Below, piece by piece: positions 17,995-26,872 of a stretch of DNA of 48,650 bases. How positions within the stretch are numbered: the first letter of the stretch is position 1; every line of letters starts with the position of its first letter. This DNA comes from Gammaproteobacteria bacterium. GTDB taxonomy: Bacteria > Pseudomonadota > Gammaproteobacteria > Chromatiales > Chromatiaceae. The stretch lies in NCBI GenBank assembly GCA_020445415.1, contig JAGRGP010000004.1, positions 1-48,650 on the forward strand. Reading direction: 5' to 3'. The notes under the pieces are model-generated. The model was not told the DNA's origin. It worked only from the letters and a program-made list of their open reading frames with translations, and ran no database searches. The translations under genes and the position numbers were made by a program.

Positions 17995-18927
17995 TCATGG
18001 GCCAACCTTCAATTCACTTCCAAATATGTTCAAGAACGCCAGTTCATCGAGAGGCTCACCATCCACCGCAATGTGGCTCAGTTCGATCCGCTTGCCGTCG
18101 CTGCAATCCACAAAGCAGCGGCCCGACTGCCAGTAGATCCGGTTATTATCACCCGTTCCAGACTCTCCACGCCAGTAACTGCCGTAGATCTGCAGGCGCC
18201 GACCTGCCAGATCGCTGAATGCCCCTGGGTAAGGTGGCGCCACAGCGCGTATCAGGTTGTGAATCTTCCAGGCCGTCTGGGACCAATCGACCCGCCCGTC
18301 CTCGGGACGGCGTCCGCCGAAGTAACTGCCCGCCGACAGATCCAATGGGTATTCCCGCCAAGAGCCGGCAAGAAGGTCGGGCAGCAACCGCTGAAGTAAC
18401 CGCTCGGCCGCGCACACCAATTTCAGGAACAGCTCGTGCGCGGTGTCGTTTGGCAAGATCGTTACGGATTCCTGGTCCACCAGAGCGCCCGCATCGGGCT
18501 TTATTACCATACGGTGCAGGCTGACACCGGTCTCCGATTCCCCGTTGATAAGCACCCAGTTTACCGGCACTCTTCCCCGGTAACGGGGCAACAATGAGCC
18601 ATGCAGATTAAACGCCCCCCGGTTAGGCACGTTCAACATATCCAATGTCAACAGGTGCCTATAGTAAAACGAGAAGATAAAATCCGGCGCACAGTCATCT
18701 ACCCTGGAGACCACCTCGGGATCATTGGGATCGTCCGGCATGATGACTGGAATTCCCGCATGCCCGGCCAAGCCGGCAACGCTCTGCCACCAAATTGTTT
18801 CGGTGGCACTGTCCCGGTGGGTAACCACCAGCCGGACATCGACCCCCCCCGCCAATAATACGCTCAGGCACCGCACGCCGATCTGATGATAGGCGAACAC
18901 CACCGCCGTCACCGGTCTGCTGGTCAT
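17995..18927 (-). CDS. UDP-Ara4N formyltransferase (stand-alone ArnA N-terminal half)
   Basis: A 310-residue 10-formyltetrahydrofolate-dependent transferase, equal to the N-terminal half of ArnA. It formylates the 4-amino group of UDP-L-Ara4N. The fold opens with A-V-V-F-A-Y-H-Q-I-G. The catalytic Asn and His are in F-N-L-H-G-S-L-L-P, followed by R-Y-R-G, and the catalytic Asp is in K-P-D-A-G-A-L. The C-terminal part (about 210-300) is the usual OB-like subdomain. Its ATG overlaps the arnC stop by four bases (ATGA). The order arnC-formyltransferase-decarboxylase-arnD is the standard arnCAD order with arnA cut in two. Confidence 0.92.
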   Translation of the reverse strand: MTSRPVTAVVFAYHQIGVRCLSVLLAGGVDVRLVVTHRDSATETIWWQSVAGLAGHAGIPVIMPDDPNDPEVVSRVDDCAPDFIFSFYYRHLLTLDMLNVPNRGAFNLHGSLLPRYRGRVPVNWVLINGESETGVSLHRMVIKPDAGALVDQESVTILPNDTAHELFLKLVCAAERLLQRLLPDLLAGSWREYPLDLSAGSYFGGRRPEDGRVDWSQTAWKIHNLIRAVAPPYPGAFSDLAGRRLQIYGSYWRGESGTGDNNRIYWQSGRCFVDCSDGKRIELSHIAVDGEPLDELAFLNIFGSELKVGP

Positions 18928-19898
18928 GTTTCCGCTGGTCCGGATCCGCCGCCCTGGCGTAATACCGTTCGCACCAAATAGCGGGGCCTTCCCCGCGCCT
19001 GAACATAGATGCGCCCGACATATTCACCCAACAGACCAATTCCAAACAACAAAATCCCGATCAAGAAAAAGACGATGGCGAACAGGGTAAACACGCCCTC
19101 CACTTCCGGCCCCACGATTAGGCGCCTGACCGCAAGGAAAATCACGAAGGCGAAGGATACGATCGAAATCCCCACGCCGATCAATGAGAACACCTGCAGT
19201 GGCATCAACGAAAACCCGGTCATCAAATCGAAGTTGAGATGAATAAGCTTGTACAGCGGATATTTTGAATCACCTGCCGCCCGTTCTTCATGCTCCACCA
19301 CGATCTCGGTGGGATTTCCCGAGTAGAGATAGGCTAGCGCCGGGATAAACGTATTGGCTTCTTCAGAATCCAGAATCGCGCGAATGATATCTCGGTCGTA
19401 ACCGCGCAGCATGCAGCCCTGGTCAGTCATGTGGATATTGGTGATCCGCTCGCGCAGCCGGTTCATTGCCCTTGACGCCCAGTGGCGCCAACGGCTATCG
19501 CGCCTGATACGACGAATGGTACCTACGTAGTCGTGCCCCTTATCCAGCGCGGCCAGCAGATTAGCGATCTCCTCCGGTGGGTTCTGCAGGTCTGCGTCCA
19601 ACGTAACCACATAGCGGCCAACCGCCTGCTCGAAGCCCGCGAGGATGGCCGCGTGCTGGCCCGCATTGGCCCGCAGGCACACCACGCAGGTGTGCTCGGG
19701 CCGTAGCTGATACTGCCGGCGCAGGAGTGCAAGGGACTTGTCCCGGCTGCCATCATCCACGAACACCACCTGATAAGACCGCTTGAGCGCATCCAGCGCC
19801 GGGTACAACCTGGCAAACAAAGCCGGAAGCACCGCTTCTTCGTTGAATACGGGTATGACGATGGAGACATCAGGCCTGTCTTGTCCGGCGGCACTCAT
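18924..19898 (-). CDS. arnC: ArnC: undecaprenyl-phosphate Ara4FN transferase
   Basis: A 324-residue family 2 glycosyltransferase that moves Ara4FN from UDP to undecaprenyl phosphate on the cytoplasmic face of the inner membrane. The GT2 signatures are V-D-D-G-S-R-D-K-S near residue 45 and D-A-D-L-Q-N-P-P-E-E-I near residue 97. Two hydrophobic segments near the C-terminus (about 230-250 and 265-290) anchor it in the membrane, as in E. coli ArnC. It overlaps arnB by four bases at one end and the formyltransferase gene by four at the other, which argues for tight translational coupling. Confidence 0.94.
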   Translation of the reverse strand: MSAAGQDRPDVSIVIPVFNEEAVLPALFARLYPALDALKRSYQVVFVDDGSRDKSLALLRRQYQLRPEHTCVVCLRANAGQHAAILAGFEQAVGRYVVTLDADLQNPPEEIANLLAALDKGHDYVGTIRRIRRDSRWRHWASRAMNRLRERITNIHMTDQGCMLRGYDRDIIRAILDSEEANTFIPALAYLYSGNPTEIVVEHEERAAGDSKYPLYKLIHLNFDLMTGFSLMPLQVFSLIGVGISIVSFAFVIFLAVRRLIVGPEVEGVFTLFAIVFFLIGILLFGIGLLGEYVGRIYVQARGRPRYLVRTVLRQGGGSGPAET

Positions 19899-21022
19899 GC
19901 TTCAACCTCCGTGGTTAACAGCGCTTCCAGTGCATTACACACGCGGTCCACATCATGATCCGTCATGGCAGGAAACAGTGGCAGGGTCAGTGTCTGCTCA
20001 CCGATCCGCTCGGCAACCGGGAAGTCTCCCGGCGCATACCCATAGCCCCGGTAGAGGGAAAACAGGTGCATCGCTGGATAGTGAATGCCGGTGCCAATGC
20101 CACGCTCCTGGAGCCGCTGTTGCAGTTCGGCACGGGTAGTCCCCAACATTTCGTAATCGATACAGACACAGAACATATGCCAGCTATGGCCGGGGACATC
20201 CGCGGGGAGCAGCAGCGCCGGATGGTTGGGAAGTCGTTCGATATAGCGCCGCGCAAGCTGGCGGCGACGGGCATTGAAGCCATCGAGGCGGCTAAGTTGA
20301 ACCAAGCCGATCGCGGCTCCCACATCCGGCAGGTTCATCTTCCCGCCCCACTCGGGAACATCCATGGCACCATCCGCCCCACGTTCTATACCGTGAAAAC
20401 GAATACGCTCGATCCGGCGTATCAAGGCGGCATCGTTACTCGCCAACGCGCCACCCTCAATGGTGGTCATATTCTTATTTGGATGAAAGCTGAAACAGAC
20501 CGGATTTCCAGATGCGCCCACGCGGCGCCCCTCCACCGCTGTCCCGATGGCCTGTGCCGCATCCTCGATCACCCGCAAATCGTGGTATTCCGCTAATGCG
20601 TACAAGGCGGCAAGATCCACCCCCCGACCGGCAAAGTGCACCGGTAATAAAGCACGAGTTCGCGGGGTCAGCGCCCGTTCCACATTCTCGATGACAAGAT
20701 TGCGGCTGACCAGATCCACGTCCACAAAGACCGGGATAGCCCCAAATCGGACGACCACGTTAGCGGTTGCGACGAAACTCATGGCGGGCACAATCACTTC
20801 GTCTCCGGGACCGACCCCGGAGGCCAAAAGCGCCGCCTCGAGAGCACCGGTTGCCGAACTGAACACCCGGACGCTCACACCGCCGCCCAGATAATCCTCC
20901 AGGCCCTGTTCGAGTGCCTCAACCCGGGGACCGCTGGCCAACCAGCCGGAAGCCAGCACCTCGCTAACCGCCTGCCGCTCTGCGTCGTCGATACTGGGGC
21001 GAGTGAACGGCAACATGCTCAA
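19895..21022 (-). CDS. arnB: ArnB: UDP-4-keto-arabinose aminotransferase
   Basis: A 375-residue PLP enzyme of the DegT/DnrJ/EryC1/StrS family. It converts UDP-4-keto-arabinose to UDP-L-Ara4N using glutamate. The PLP-binding Lys is in F-H-P-N-K-N-M-T-T near residue 183, preceded by the E-D-A-A-Q-A-I-G block that contacts the cofactor. The N-terminal L-P-F-T-R-P-S-I and the C-terminal H-Y-P-A-M-H segment match ArnB. It overlaps the arnE/F-like gene and arnC by four bases each. In E. coli arnB comes first in the operon; here it is third. Confidence 0.94.
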   Translation of the reverse strand: MSMLPFTRPSIDDAERQAVSEVLASGWLASGPRVEALEQGLEDYLGGGVSVRVFSSATGALEAALLASGVGPGDEVIVPAMSFVATANVVVRFGAIPVFVDVDLVSRNLVIENVERALTPRTRALLPVHFAGRGVDLAALYALAEYHDLRVIEDAAQAIGTAVEGRRVGASGNPVCFSFHPNKNMTTIEGGALASNDAALIRRIERIRFHGIERGADGAMDVPEWGGKMNLPDVGAAIGLVQLSRLDGFNARRRQLARRYIERLPNHPALLLPADVPGHSWHMFCVCIDYEMLGTTRAELQQRLQERGIGTGIHYPAMHLFSLYRGYGYAPGDFPVAERIGEQTLTLPLFPAMTDHDVDRVCNALEALLTTEVEA

Positions 21023-21390
21023 CTCCTGGCCAGCACGAAGACCCCGGCGATGATGAGCCCGATTCCGCTTAACCTGGCCAGACTCAGGGCTTCGCCAAAT
21101 AGGGACCAGGCCGCGAAGGCGTTGACCACATAACCGATGGAAAGCATGGGATAGGCGATACTGACATCGACCCGGGACAGGGCGAGGATCCAGATCACCA
21201 CACTAATGCCGTAGCAGGCCAGTCCTACCCACAGCCAGGGACCGGACATCAGCTTCATCGCCACTTCACCCGACGCGGCCAGGTCGAAGGCGATGGCCCC
21301 GGTGTCTCGAACACTCGCCTTGAGCGCCAGTTGGGCCCCGGCGTTGAGCAGCACCCCGACCAGGATCAGCAGGAAGCTTGGCAAATTCAT
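21019..21390 (-). CDS. ArnE/ArnF-like small flippase subunit (EamA/SMR type)
   Basis: A 123-residue protein with four membrane helices, of the EamA/small multidrug resistance fold. ArnE and ArnF in E. coli form a heterodimer that carries undecaprenyl-phosphate-Ara4N across the inner membrane. The N-terminus L-I-L-V-G-V-L-L-N-A-G-A-Q-L-A-L-K-A-S is typical. Only one such gene is present between arnT and arnB, so either it works as a homodimer or a partner lies elsewhere. I chose the ATG at 21390, which overlaps the arnT stop by four bases; the open frame runs 123 bases further upstream inside arnT and adds no plausible protein. Confidence 0.85.
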   Translation of the reverse strand: MNLPSFLLILVGVLLNAGAQLALKASVRDTGAIAFDLAASGEVAMKLMSGPWLWVGLACYGISVVIWILALSRVDVSIAYPMLSIGYVVNAFAAWSLFGEALSLARLSGIGLIIAGVFVLARS

Positions 21391-23042
21391 CGCCGTGCCA
21401 CCGCCAGTTTGCGGGGGTCCTGGTAAATGACTCTTCCCGGAATCCGGTCGCCTCCCAGCCGTTGGAAATCTTTCCTCTCGAATACCGACACCGCCTGTTC
21501 CTCCTGTTGCCATTGCTTGGCAAATTCATCCCAACTGGGGATCAATTTTCCCGGCTCCATTCGAATCCCCATATCGAGCTCACTGGTTGTCATCGCAAGT
21601 TGAATCGTCTGCCCGAGATAAAAGGGCAGGGACTGGGGGTAGAAGTTGGCACCAAAGACCCGGGCACCCTCGTCGGCCAACGGCCGCACTACATCCGCCA
21701 ATGCCCGGCTGGTTCGGGCTGCACCCAATTCCTGATAACCCCAGGTTAGCAGTTGCACCCCCAGCAGCGCCGTCAGTGAAATCCCGGCCACCGCCCGCCA
21801 ACCCCGGGTTCCGTAAAAACGCCAGGTCAGCCAGCCGCCCGTCATAAAAACAACCGCCGCCGCCATCGCCCAATAACCGTAAGCCTCCAGATACGCCAAC
21901 GGTAGTTTGGGGCTGACGAACAGCTCATTGATCCCGGAGAATACTAAACAAAACACCCCCATGCCGAACAGGATTGCGAGATCGGCGACAACACTAACCC
22001 CCAATGCCAGCCGGCGCCCCATGATCAGTGCCAGCGCCGGAAACAGGGGCAGTATATAGGGTGGTAACATTGAGCGTCCAAGTGAAAAGAAGACCAGGGT
22101 AAACAACACCAACGACCATAGAAAACGGACGGCATCAAAGTGATTTGGCGAATCCGGCCGCCAATGGTTACCCGCGGAAAACAACGCTCGGAAGCCTGTG
22201 CCTAACCAAGGCAGCAGACCGGCCAGCAGGATCGGCAGATAGTACCACATCGCCTGATTCCGCTTGTGCACCTCCGAGGTGTACCGGTCAAAATGCTCAT
22301 GAATAAAAAAGAACTGGGGAAATTCCGGATTGGCAAGGCTGACCGCGACGAACCAGGGAGCCGAAATCAGGAGCAGCAGCAATATGCCTTTACCCAGGTG
22401 CAAGTGTCGCCACAATGCCCAATCCCGTTGCCACAGCGTATACAAGAGAATTGCGCCGCCCGGCAGCACTAACGCCACCAGGCCCTTGGTCAGTGTCGCC
22501 AGACCCAGCACCGCCCATCCGAGCAACATCCAGTTACGCACCCCCAGGGGATCACTTCGTTCCGACTGGGCCAACAGTAGCGCCCCCACGCCTACCGCGA
22601 GGAAGACGCTCAGCATCATGTCCAGGGTAATGAAGTGGCCTAAAACCGTGTAAAGGGTGCTGCTCAGCAGCACGAGAAAGGCGCATATCCCCGCCTCCCT
22701 GCCCCACAACCGATTACCCACGTAAAAGATCCACAGTGCCCCGAGAAACCCCGCTACCGCCACCGGCAACCGCGCCGTCAGATTACTCTCGCCAAATGCC
22801 AGAAAGGTGGCAGCAGTTGCCCAGTACTGCAGAACCGGCTTTTCGAAATACTTGAAATCGTTCAAGCGAGGCGTGACCCAGTCCCCGGAAGCCACCATCT
22901 CTCTGGGAATCTCCGCATAGCGCCCCTCATCCGGTTCGGCGAGATCCCGATAACCCAGCATCGCGAACCAGACCACCACGAACAGCAACAACCAGCCCTC
23001 GTGCCGAAAGGATCTAAAGCCAGTATTACGAGGTGACATCAC
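21387..23042 (-). CDS. arnT: ArnT: lipid A Ara4N transferase
   Basis: A 551-residue family 39 glycosyltransferase, the enzyme that attaches L-Ara4N from undecaprenyl phosphate to lipid A phosphates on the periplasmic side. The first periplasmic loop has E-P-D-E-G-R-Y-A-E-I near residue 36, carrying the conserved acidic pair. About a dozen hydrophobic segments follow, then a small soluble C-terminal domain. The length equals the E. coli protein (about 550). It is the first gene of the operon. The upstream gap to yheS holds an inverted repeat GTGGC/GCCAC (23068-23072 with 23081-23085) but no PmrA-type CTTAAT repeat that I can find. Confidence 0.93.
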   Translation of the reverse strand: MMSPRNTGFRSFRHEGWLLLFVVVWFAMLGYRDLAEPDEGRYAEIPREMVASGDWVTPRLNDFKYFEKPVLQYWATAATFLAFGESNLTARLPVAVAGFLGALWIFYVGNRLWGREAGICAFLVLLSSTLYTVLGHFITLDMMLSVFLAVGVGALLLAQSERSDPLGVRNWMLLGWAVLGLATLTKGLVALVLPGGAILLYTLWQRDWALWRHLHLGKGILLLLLISAPWFVAVSLANPEFPQFFFIHEHFDRYTSEVHKRNQAMWYYLPILLAGLLPWLGTGFRALFSAGNHWRPDSPNHFDAVRFLWSLVLFTLVFFSLGRSMLPPYILPLFPALALIMGRRLALGVSVVADLAILFGMGVFCLVFSGINELFVSPKLPLAYLEAYGYWAMAAAVVFMTGGWLTWRFYGTRGWRAVAGISLTALLGVQLLTWGYQELGAARTSRALADVVRPLADEGARVFGANFYPQSLPFYLGQTIQLAMTTSELDMGIRMEPGKLIPSWDEFAKQWQQEEQAVSVFERKDFQRLGGDRIPGRVIYQDPRKLAVARR

Positions 23043-23219
23043 GGCACTCCTCGGTTTGGAAAACGGGGTGGCGAATGGTAGCCACTTTGGTCGGCTAAGA
23101 CTAGCACAACCTAACAGGCTGGGCGGTCAGCGAGCTTATCAATCACGGGAACGCTTGTCCGCGAAAACCGATCAGGCGGGATATCCTTGCCCGAAGCGCA
23201 ACTGATAAACTGGGAAGCC

Positions 23220-25148
23220 ATGCTTAGATTTCAGCAACTCAGTCTGAGGCGAGGATCCAAACTGCTGTTCTCGGAGGCCAGCTTTGCCGTTCATCCAGGA
23301 CAGCGGGTGGGCGTGACCGGAGCCAATGGCAGCGGCAAATCCAGCCTATTCGCACTGATTCTCGATCAGATCCATGGGGATGGGGGAAGCTTCAGTCTAC
23401 CCAAGGACTGGGTGGTCGCCCATCTAGCGCAAGAAACACCTTCCGATTCTCGTCCGGCGATCGAGCTGGTACTGGATGGTGACCGGGAATTGCGTGAAAC
23501 CGAGCGACAACTCGCCGCGTCGGAGCAAGCGGGGCAAGGATCTCTAGTTGCCGAGCTACATGCCAAGCTGGATGCCATGGACGGTTATCGCGCCCGGGCC
23601 CGGGCCGCACGGCTGATCCATGGCCTGGGTTTCCAGCCGGGAGAAGAACAACAACCTGTTGAACAATTTTCCGGCGGCTGGCGGATGCGCCTCAATCTGG
23701 CCCGCGCCCTGATGTGCCGTTCCGACTTGCTGTTACTGGACGAGCCCACCAACCACCTGGATCTGGATGCGGTTATCTGGCTCGAAGCCTGGCTGAGGGA
23801 ATATGCCGGCACTCTGCTGCTGATCTCCCATGACCGTGACTTTCTGGATGCAGTCACCAGCCATATCGCCCACATCGAGGGAGGCAGGGTAACCCTGTAT
23901 ACCGGCAACTACTCGGCCTTCGAACAGATCCGCGCCGAGCGACTGGCAAACCAACAAGCAGACTACCTGCGCCAGCAGCGAGAGATCGCCCATGTCCGCA
24001 GCTATGTCGACCGCTTCCGGGCTAAGGCCACCAAGGCCCGCCAAGCCCAGAGCAGGCTGAAGGCACTGGAACGCATGGAACTGATCGCACCCGCCCATGT
24101 CGACTCTCCCTTTCATTTCGAATTCCGGGAACCGGAAAAGAGGCCCAACCCGTTACTACGGCTGGAAAATGCCACCACGGGCTACAGCGGCACACGGGTC
24201 CTGAACAACGTCAACCTCAGTCTCTCCCCAGGTGACCGTATCGGCCTGCTCGGCCCCAACGGCGCCGGAAAATCCACCCTCATCAAGTTGATTGCCGGGG
24301 TGCTTCCCATCCTTGGAGGCACCCGGGAAATCGCCCAGGAATTACGGATCGGTTATTTCGCCCAGCATCAACTCGACCAGCTCCGGCCCGAACAGAGCCC
24401 CCTCGACCATCTGGCCCGACTGGCTCCCAGTACCCGGGAGCAGGAGCTCAGAAATTTCCTGGGCGGCTTCGGCTTTCCCGGAGAGCAGGCCGACCGACAA
24501 GTAGCCCCGTTTTCCGGAGGGGAAAAGGCTCGTCTGATACTGGCGGTGCTGGTCCTGCAACGGCCCAATCTGTTGTTGCTGGATGAGCCTACCAACCACC
24601 TGGACCTCGAGATGCGCCACACCTTGAGCCTGGCATTGCAAGGATTCGAAGGGGCGATGATCGTGGTCTCCCACGATCGACATCTGCTGCGCACCACAAC
24701 AGACCAGCTGCTGCTGGTCACTGGAGGGGGGGTCGATGAATTCACGGAGGATCTGGACTCCTACCCGCGCTGGCTGGCTGAACAACGCAAAGAAGCCCGG
24801 GAGGTGGGTCAATACAGCGGCGAGCCTCAAGCCCACAGCGCCTTGGCTAAAAAGTCACGTAAACGCGAGGAGGCGGAACAGCGCCGGCAACTGCAGCCGC
24901 TGCGGGCCCGGCTCGGTAAGCTAGAAAAAGAATTGGAATCCCTACAGGGGAGGCAAGCAAAACTGGAGCTGGCATTAGCACAATCAGAGATCTACGATGA
25001 TGCCAGTAAAGTTCGCCTTAAGACGTTGTTGCTGGAAAAAGCGGATATCGACCGCCGCCTTGACGAAGCCGAGGAATCTTGGATCGAAACCAGCGAGAAG
25101 CTGGAGTACCTGAACGGCCCACCGGCCAGTTTCCCGGTAAAACCCTAA
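23220..25148 (+). CDS. yheS: ABC-F family ATPase YheS
   Basis: A 642-residue ABC-F protein with two ATPase domains and no membrane part. Family members act on stalled ribosomes, and YheS is the gammaproteobacterial representative implicated in relieving arrest. Walker A motifs are G-A-N-G-S-G-K-S near residue 34 and G-P-N-G-A-G-K-S-T near residue 347. Both signatures begin F-S-G-G and both Walker B segments read L-L-L-L-D-E-P-T-N-H-L-D. The inter-domain linker contains R-A-K-A-T-K-A-R-Q-A-Q-S-R, and a charged coiled-coil tail covers about 540-630. I use the ATG at 23220, which matches the E. coli N-terminus; the frame is open for 33 bases more. It is divergent from arnT. Confidence 0.95.
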   Translation: MLRFQQLSLRRGSKLLFSEASFAVHPGQRVGVTGANGSGKSSLFALILDQIHGDGGSFSLPKDWVVAHLAQETPSDSRPAIELVLDGDRELRETERQLAASEQAGQGSLVAELHAKLDAMDGYRARARAARLIHGLGFQPGEEQQPVEQFSGGWRMRLNLARALMCRSDLLLLDEPTNHLDLDAVIWLEAWLREYAGTLLLISHDRDFLDAVTSHIAHIEGGRVTLYTGNYSAFEQIRAERLANQQADYLRQQREIAHVRSYVDRFRAKATKARQAQSRLKALERMELIAPAHVDSPFHFEFREPEKRPNPLLRLENATTGYSGTRVLNNVNLSLSPGDRIGLLGPNGAGKSTLIKLIAGVLPILGGTREIAQELRIGYFAQHQLDQLRPEQSPLDHLARLAPSTREQELRNFLGGFGFPGEQADRQVAPFSGGEKARLILAVLVLQRPNLLLLDEPTNHLDLEMRHTLSLALQGFEGAMIVVSHDRHLLRTTTDQLLLVTGGGVDEFTEDLDSYPRWLAEQRKEAREVGQYSGEPQAHSALAKKSRKREEAEQRRQLQPLRARLGKLEKELESLQGRQAKLELALAQSEIYDDASKVRLKTLLLEKADIDRRLDEAEESWIETSEKLEYLNGPPASFPVKP

Positions 25149-25180
25149 CAACTTAGCCTGTTGGATAGCGGAGTAACCCT

Positions 25181-25546
25181 ATGCCTGGAGGCATCGGCCC
25201 AGTAGATCCCAAGTGCGCAAAAGCCCTATGTCAGGCCCACCGGGAAATCAAACTGCCTCCAACCGCCGATGAGCGGAGAATCTTTTACAATCTGAGCATG
25301 GACCGGGTGCACTACGTGCCCGATCGTGATGCCCTGTACTTTGTCGATTCCCGGCATTCCGGGGTGCAAAACATCTTGGACGCGGCACTACGAAGCATGG
25401 GCGTAACGGCACAGATCACCCAGTTACACATCGATAACTTGGGGATATTCAACGGTGGGAAACGGATAATACTCCCCCCTGATCAGGCACGCTCGGTACT
25501 GGTTGCCTTGCGTCTGCAGGGAATCCGGATTTCTGTATCTTGTTGA
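25181..25546 (+). CDS. Hypothetical protein, 121 residues
   Basis: I do not recognise this protein. It starts with ATG seven bases after GGAG and follows yheS by 32 bases. There is no signal peptide or membrane segment. The N-terminal 20 residues contain two Cys (K-C-A-K-A-L-C), and the C-terminal part looks like a small alpha/beta fold (Y-F-V-D-S-R-H-S-G-V-Q-N-I-L-D-A-A-L). It ends with a Cys. An internal ATG at 25298 would give an 82-residue version. It converges with the DUF364 gene with one base between the stops. Base composition and codon use look like the neighbours, and the ribosome site favours a real gene. Confidence 0.6.
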   Translation: MPGGIGPVDPKCAKALCQAHREIKLPPTADERRIFYNLSMDRVHYVPDRDALYFVDSRHSGVQNILDAALRSMGVTAQITQLHIDNLGIFNGGKRIILPPDQARSVLVALRLQGIRISVSC

Positions 25547-25547
25547 T

Positions 25548-26396
25548 TTAAAGCACCCTGGCAAGCAGCCATTCCAGGCCCGGATAACTATCCCGGGTCA
25601 ACTGATACTTGCGGCACGTCTTGCCCCACGACCTCCCCTCTGCCAAGGCCACCCGCAGCAGGCTAACATCATCCACCTCGACACCCCCTACGATATCCAC
25701 CCCCCGCGACCACAGAGGATCTGGGAGAAGGCTCGCACTAGGTCCCATCAGATTCACCACCGCAGACTGTTTCGTAGCCGCCAGGACCTCATCCAGTGAA
25801 GCGTTAATCAAGGTCGAGGCCGTGCAGATCACGACATCGCACTCCCCGAGCGCTTGTGGTGTCGTGACTACCCGAAGGCCCAACTCATCGGGTACCCGTT
25901 CCGGGAGCCGCTCGACCACGATAATCTCCAGGCCACGGGCCAGATAATGAGCGATTAACGGCCCAAAGTACCCCACCATACCGATCCGCCCCGAGGGCTC
26001 CCAGTCAGTGCCAGTTCCTCCCTGTGCCGGATCAAACCCGGCGCGTCTCATCACGTGCTGGCTGACGGCGTTCAGGGCACCCAGTGCCAGGGCGCTTTGA
26101 TACAGATCTCCGGTACCCAAACGATGAGCCAGTGCCAACGGATTTGCGCCAATAAGTGAGCGTCCGGGCAACAACGCATCGAGCCGTTGGCGGGTATCAC
26201 CCAGGCAGGTATAGAAAGGGCCCGCACTTCCATCCGCAAGTATCACGAAACCAAATTCGTCTTGCTTCAACGGGTCTGCGGCTATCGCCGGCAGCAACAC
26301 CGCGTCGATCGGGGGCACCGCTATCGCGTTGGCCACACGAGCTATCAAGCCGTGGTATTCCTGAGATATGGATTTAGCCGCGTGTCCGTCGTTCAT
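25548..26396 (-). CDS. DUF364/DUF4213 family protein (putative heavy-metal chelation domain)
   Basis: A 282-residue cytoplasmic protein. The central part has a Rossmann-like segment, R-I-G-M-V-G-Y-F-G-P-L-I near residue 145, followed by V-V-E-R-L-P and C-D-V-V-I-C-T-A-S-T-L-I-N. This is the layout of the DUF364 domain, annotated as a putative heavy-metal chelating fold and often found near molybdenum, nickel or cofactor genes. The reaction is unknown. The N-terminal part (about 1-110) fits the companion DUF4213 region. It stands alone, convergent with the orphan gene and divergent from rubredoxin. The family assignment is from motif memory, so moderate confidence. Confidence 0.7.
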   Translation of the reverse strand: MNDGHAAKSISQEYHGLIARVANAIAVPPIDAVLLPAIAADPLKQDEFGFVILADGSAGPFYTCLGDTRQRLDALLPGRSLIGANPLALAHRLGTGDLYQSALALGALNAVSQHVMRRAGFDPAQGGTGTDWEPSGRIGMVGYFGPLIAHYLARGLEIIVVERLPERVPDELGLRVVTTPQALGECDVVICTASTLINASLDEVLAATKQSAVVNLMGPSASLLPDPLWSRGVDIVGGVEVDDVSLLRVALAEGRSWGKTCRKYQLTRDSYPGLEWLLARVL

Positions 26397-26707
26397 CCTA
26401 TCCTCGATATCCCCGCCAGAAGGAAGCGATTATTCTACACCGGCGATACCGGCCCAGCAGCCCTGGGAGACCCAAAACCCGGCCATTCCAATGGACTTTC
26501 ACCGGGTTACTTGAGTTATCATGATGCGATACAAAACAGGTTTAAGGCGTTTTGGGAAAAAATCGGCATGCTCCCGCCGACAATCCCGAGCTAACCCAAG
26601 GATCGCCAATCCACCGTCCTAAATACTTCCCGCAGCACCTCCGGAGACAGGGTGGCGGGGCGATTTAATCACCAGACTCCGGCAAGCAGTGAGTGTCGAA
26701 CAGCGAT
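26397..26707. other. Divergent gap between the DUF364 gene and rubredoxin
   Basis: 311 bases without a convincing gene. A plus-strand frame runs through it to 26594, but it begins inside the DUF364 gene on the other strand and has no recognisable motif. The gap should hold promoters for both flanking genes; I saw no clean -35/-10 pair and no strong inverted repeat. Confidence 0.4.
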
Positions 26708-26872
26708 ATGAAACAGTGGGAATGCATCGTATGCGGATATATCTACGATGAGGCGGAGGGTATCCCAGAAGATGGGATCCCCCCCGGTACCCGATGGGAG
26801 GATATCCCAGAAGACTGGAGCTGCCCTGATTGCGGAGTGGGGAAGAGCGACTTCGAGATGGTAGTGGTCTAG
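26708..26872 (+). CDS. Rubredoxin
   Basis: A 54-residue one-iron electron carrier. The four iron-binding cysteines are in C-I-V-C-G near residue 6 and C-P-D-C-G near residue 39, the classical rubredoxin pattern, and the conserved aromatic residues (Trp4, Tyr11, Trp29, Trp37) are in place. Rubredoxins pass electrons to oxygen- or peroxide-detoxifying enzymes or to alkane hydroxylases; the partner is not visible here. No strong Shine-Dalgarno site precedes the ATG. A short imperfect DNA repeat (TATCCCAGAAGA at 26761-26772 and 26803-26814) encodes two I-P-E-D segments. pilU follows after 194 bases on the same strand. Confidence 0.95.
   Translation: MKQWECIVCGYIYDEAEGIPEDGIPPGTRWEDIPEDWSCPDCGVGKSDFEMVVV

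Noticed and set aside
16925-18927. Split arnA as a frameshifted pseudogene
   Set aside because: Both halves have their own starts, full catalytic residues and a clean 26-base gap; a single frameshift would not create this.
23043-23219. PmrA-type regulatory site upstream of arnT
   Set aside because: I found no direct repeat resembling CTTAAT-N5-CTTAAT; only a short GTGGC/GCCAC inverted repeat (23068-23085) is present, too weak to call.
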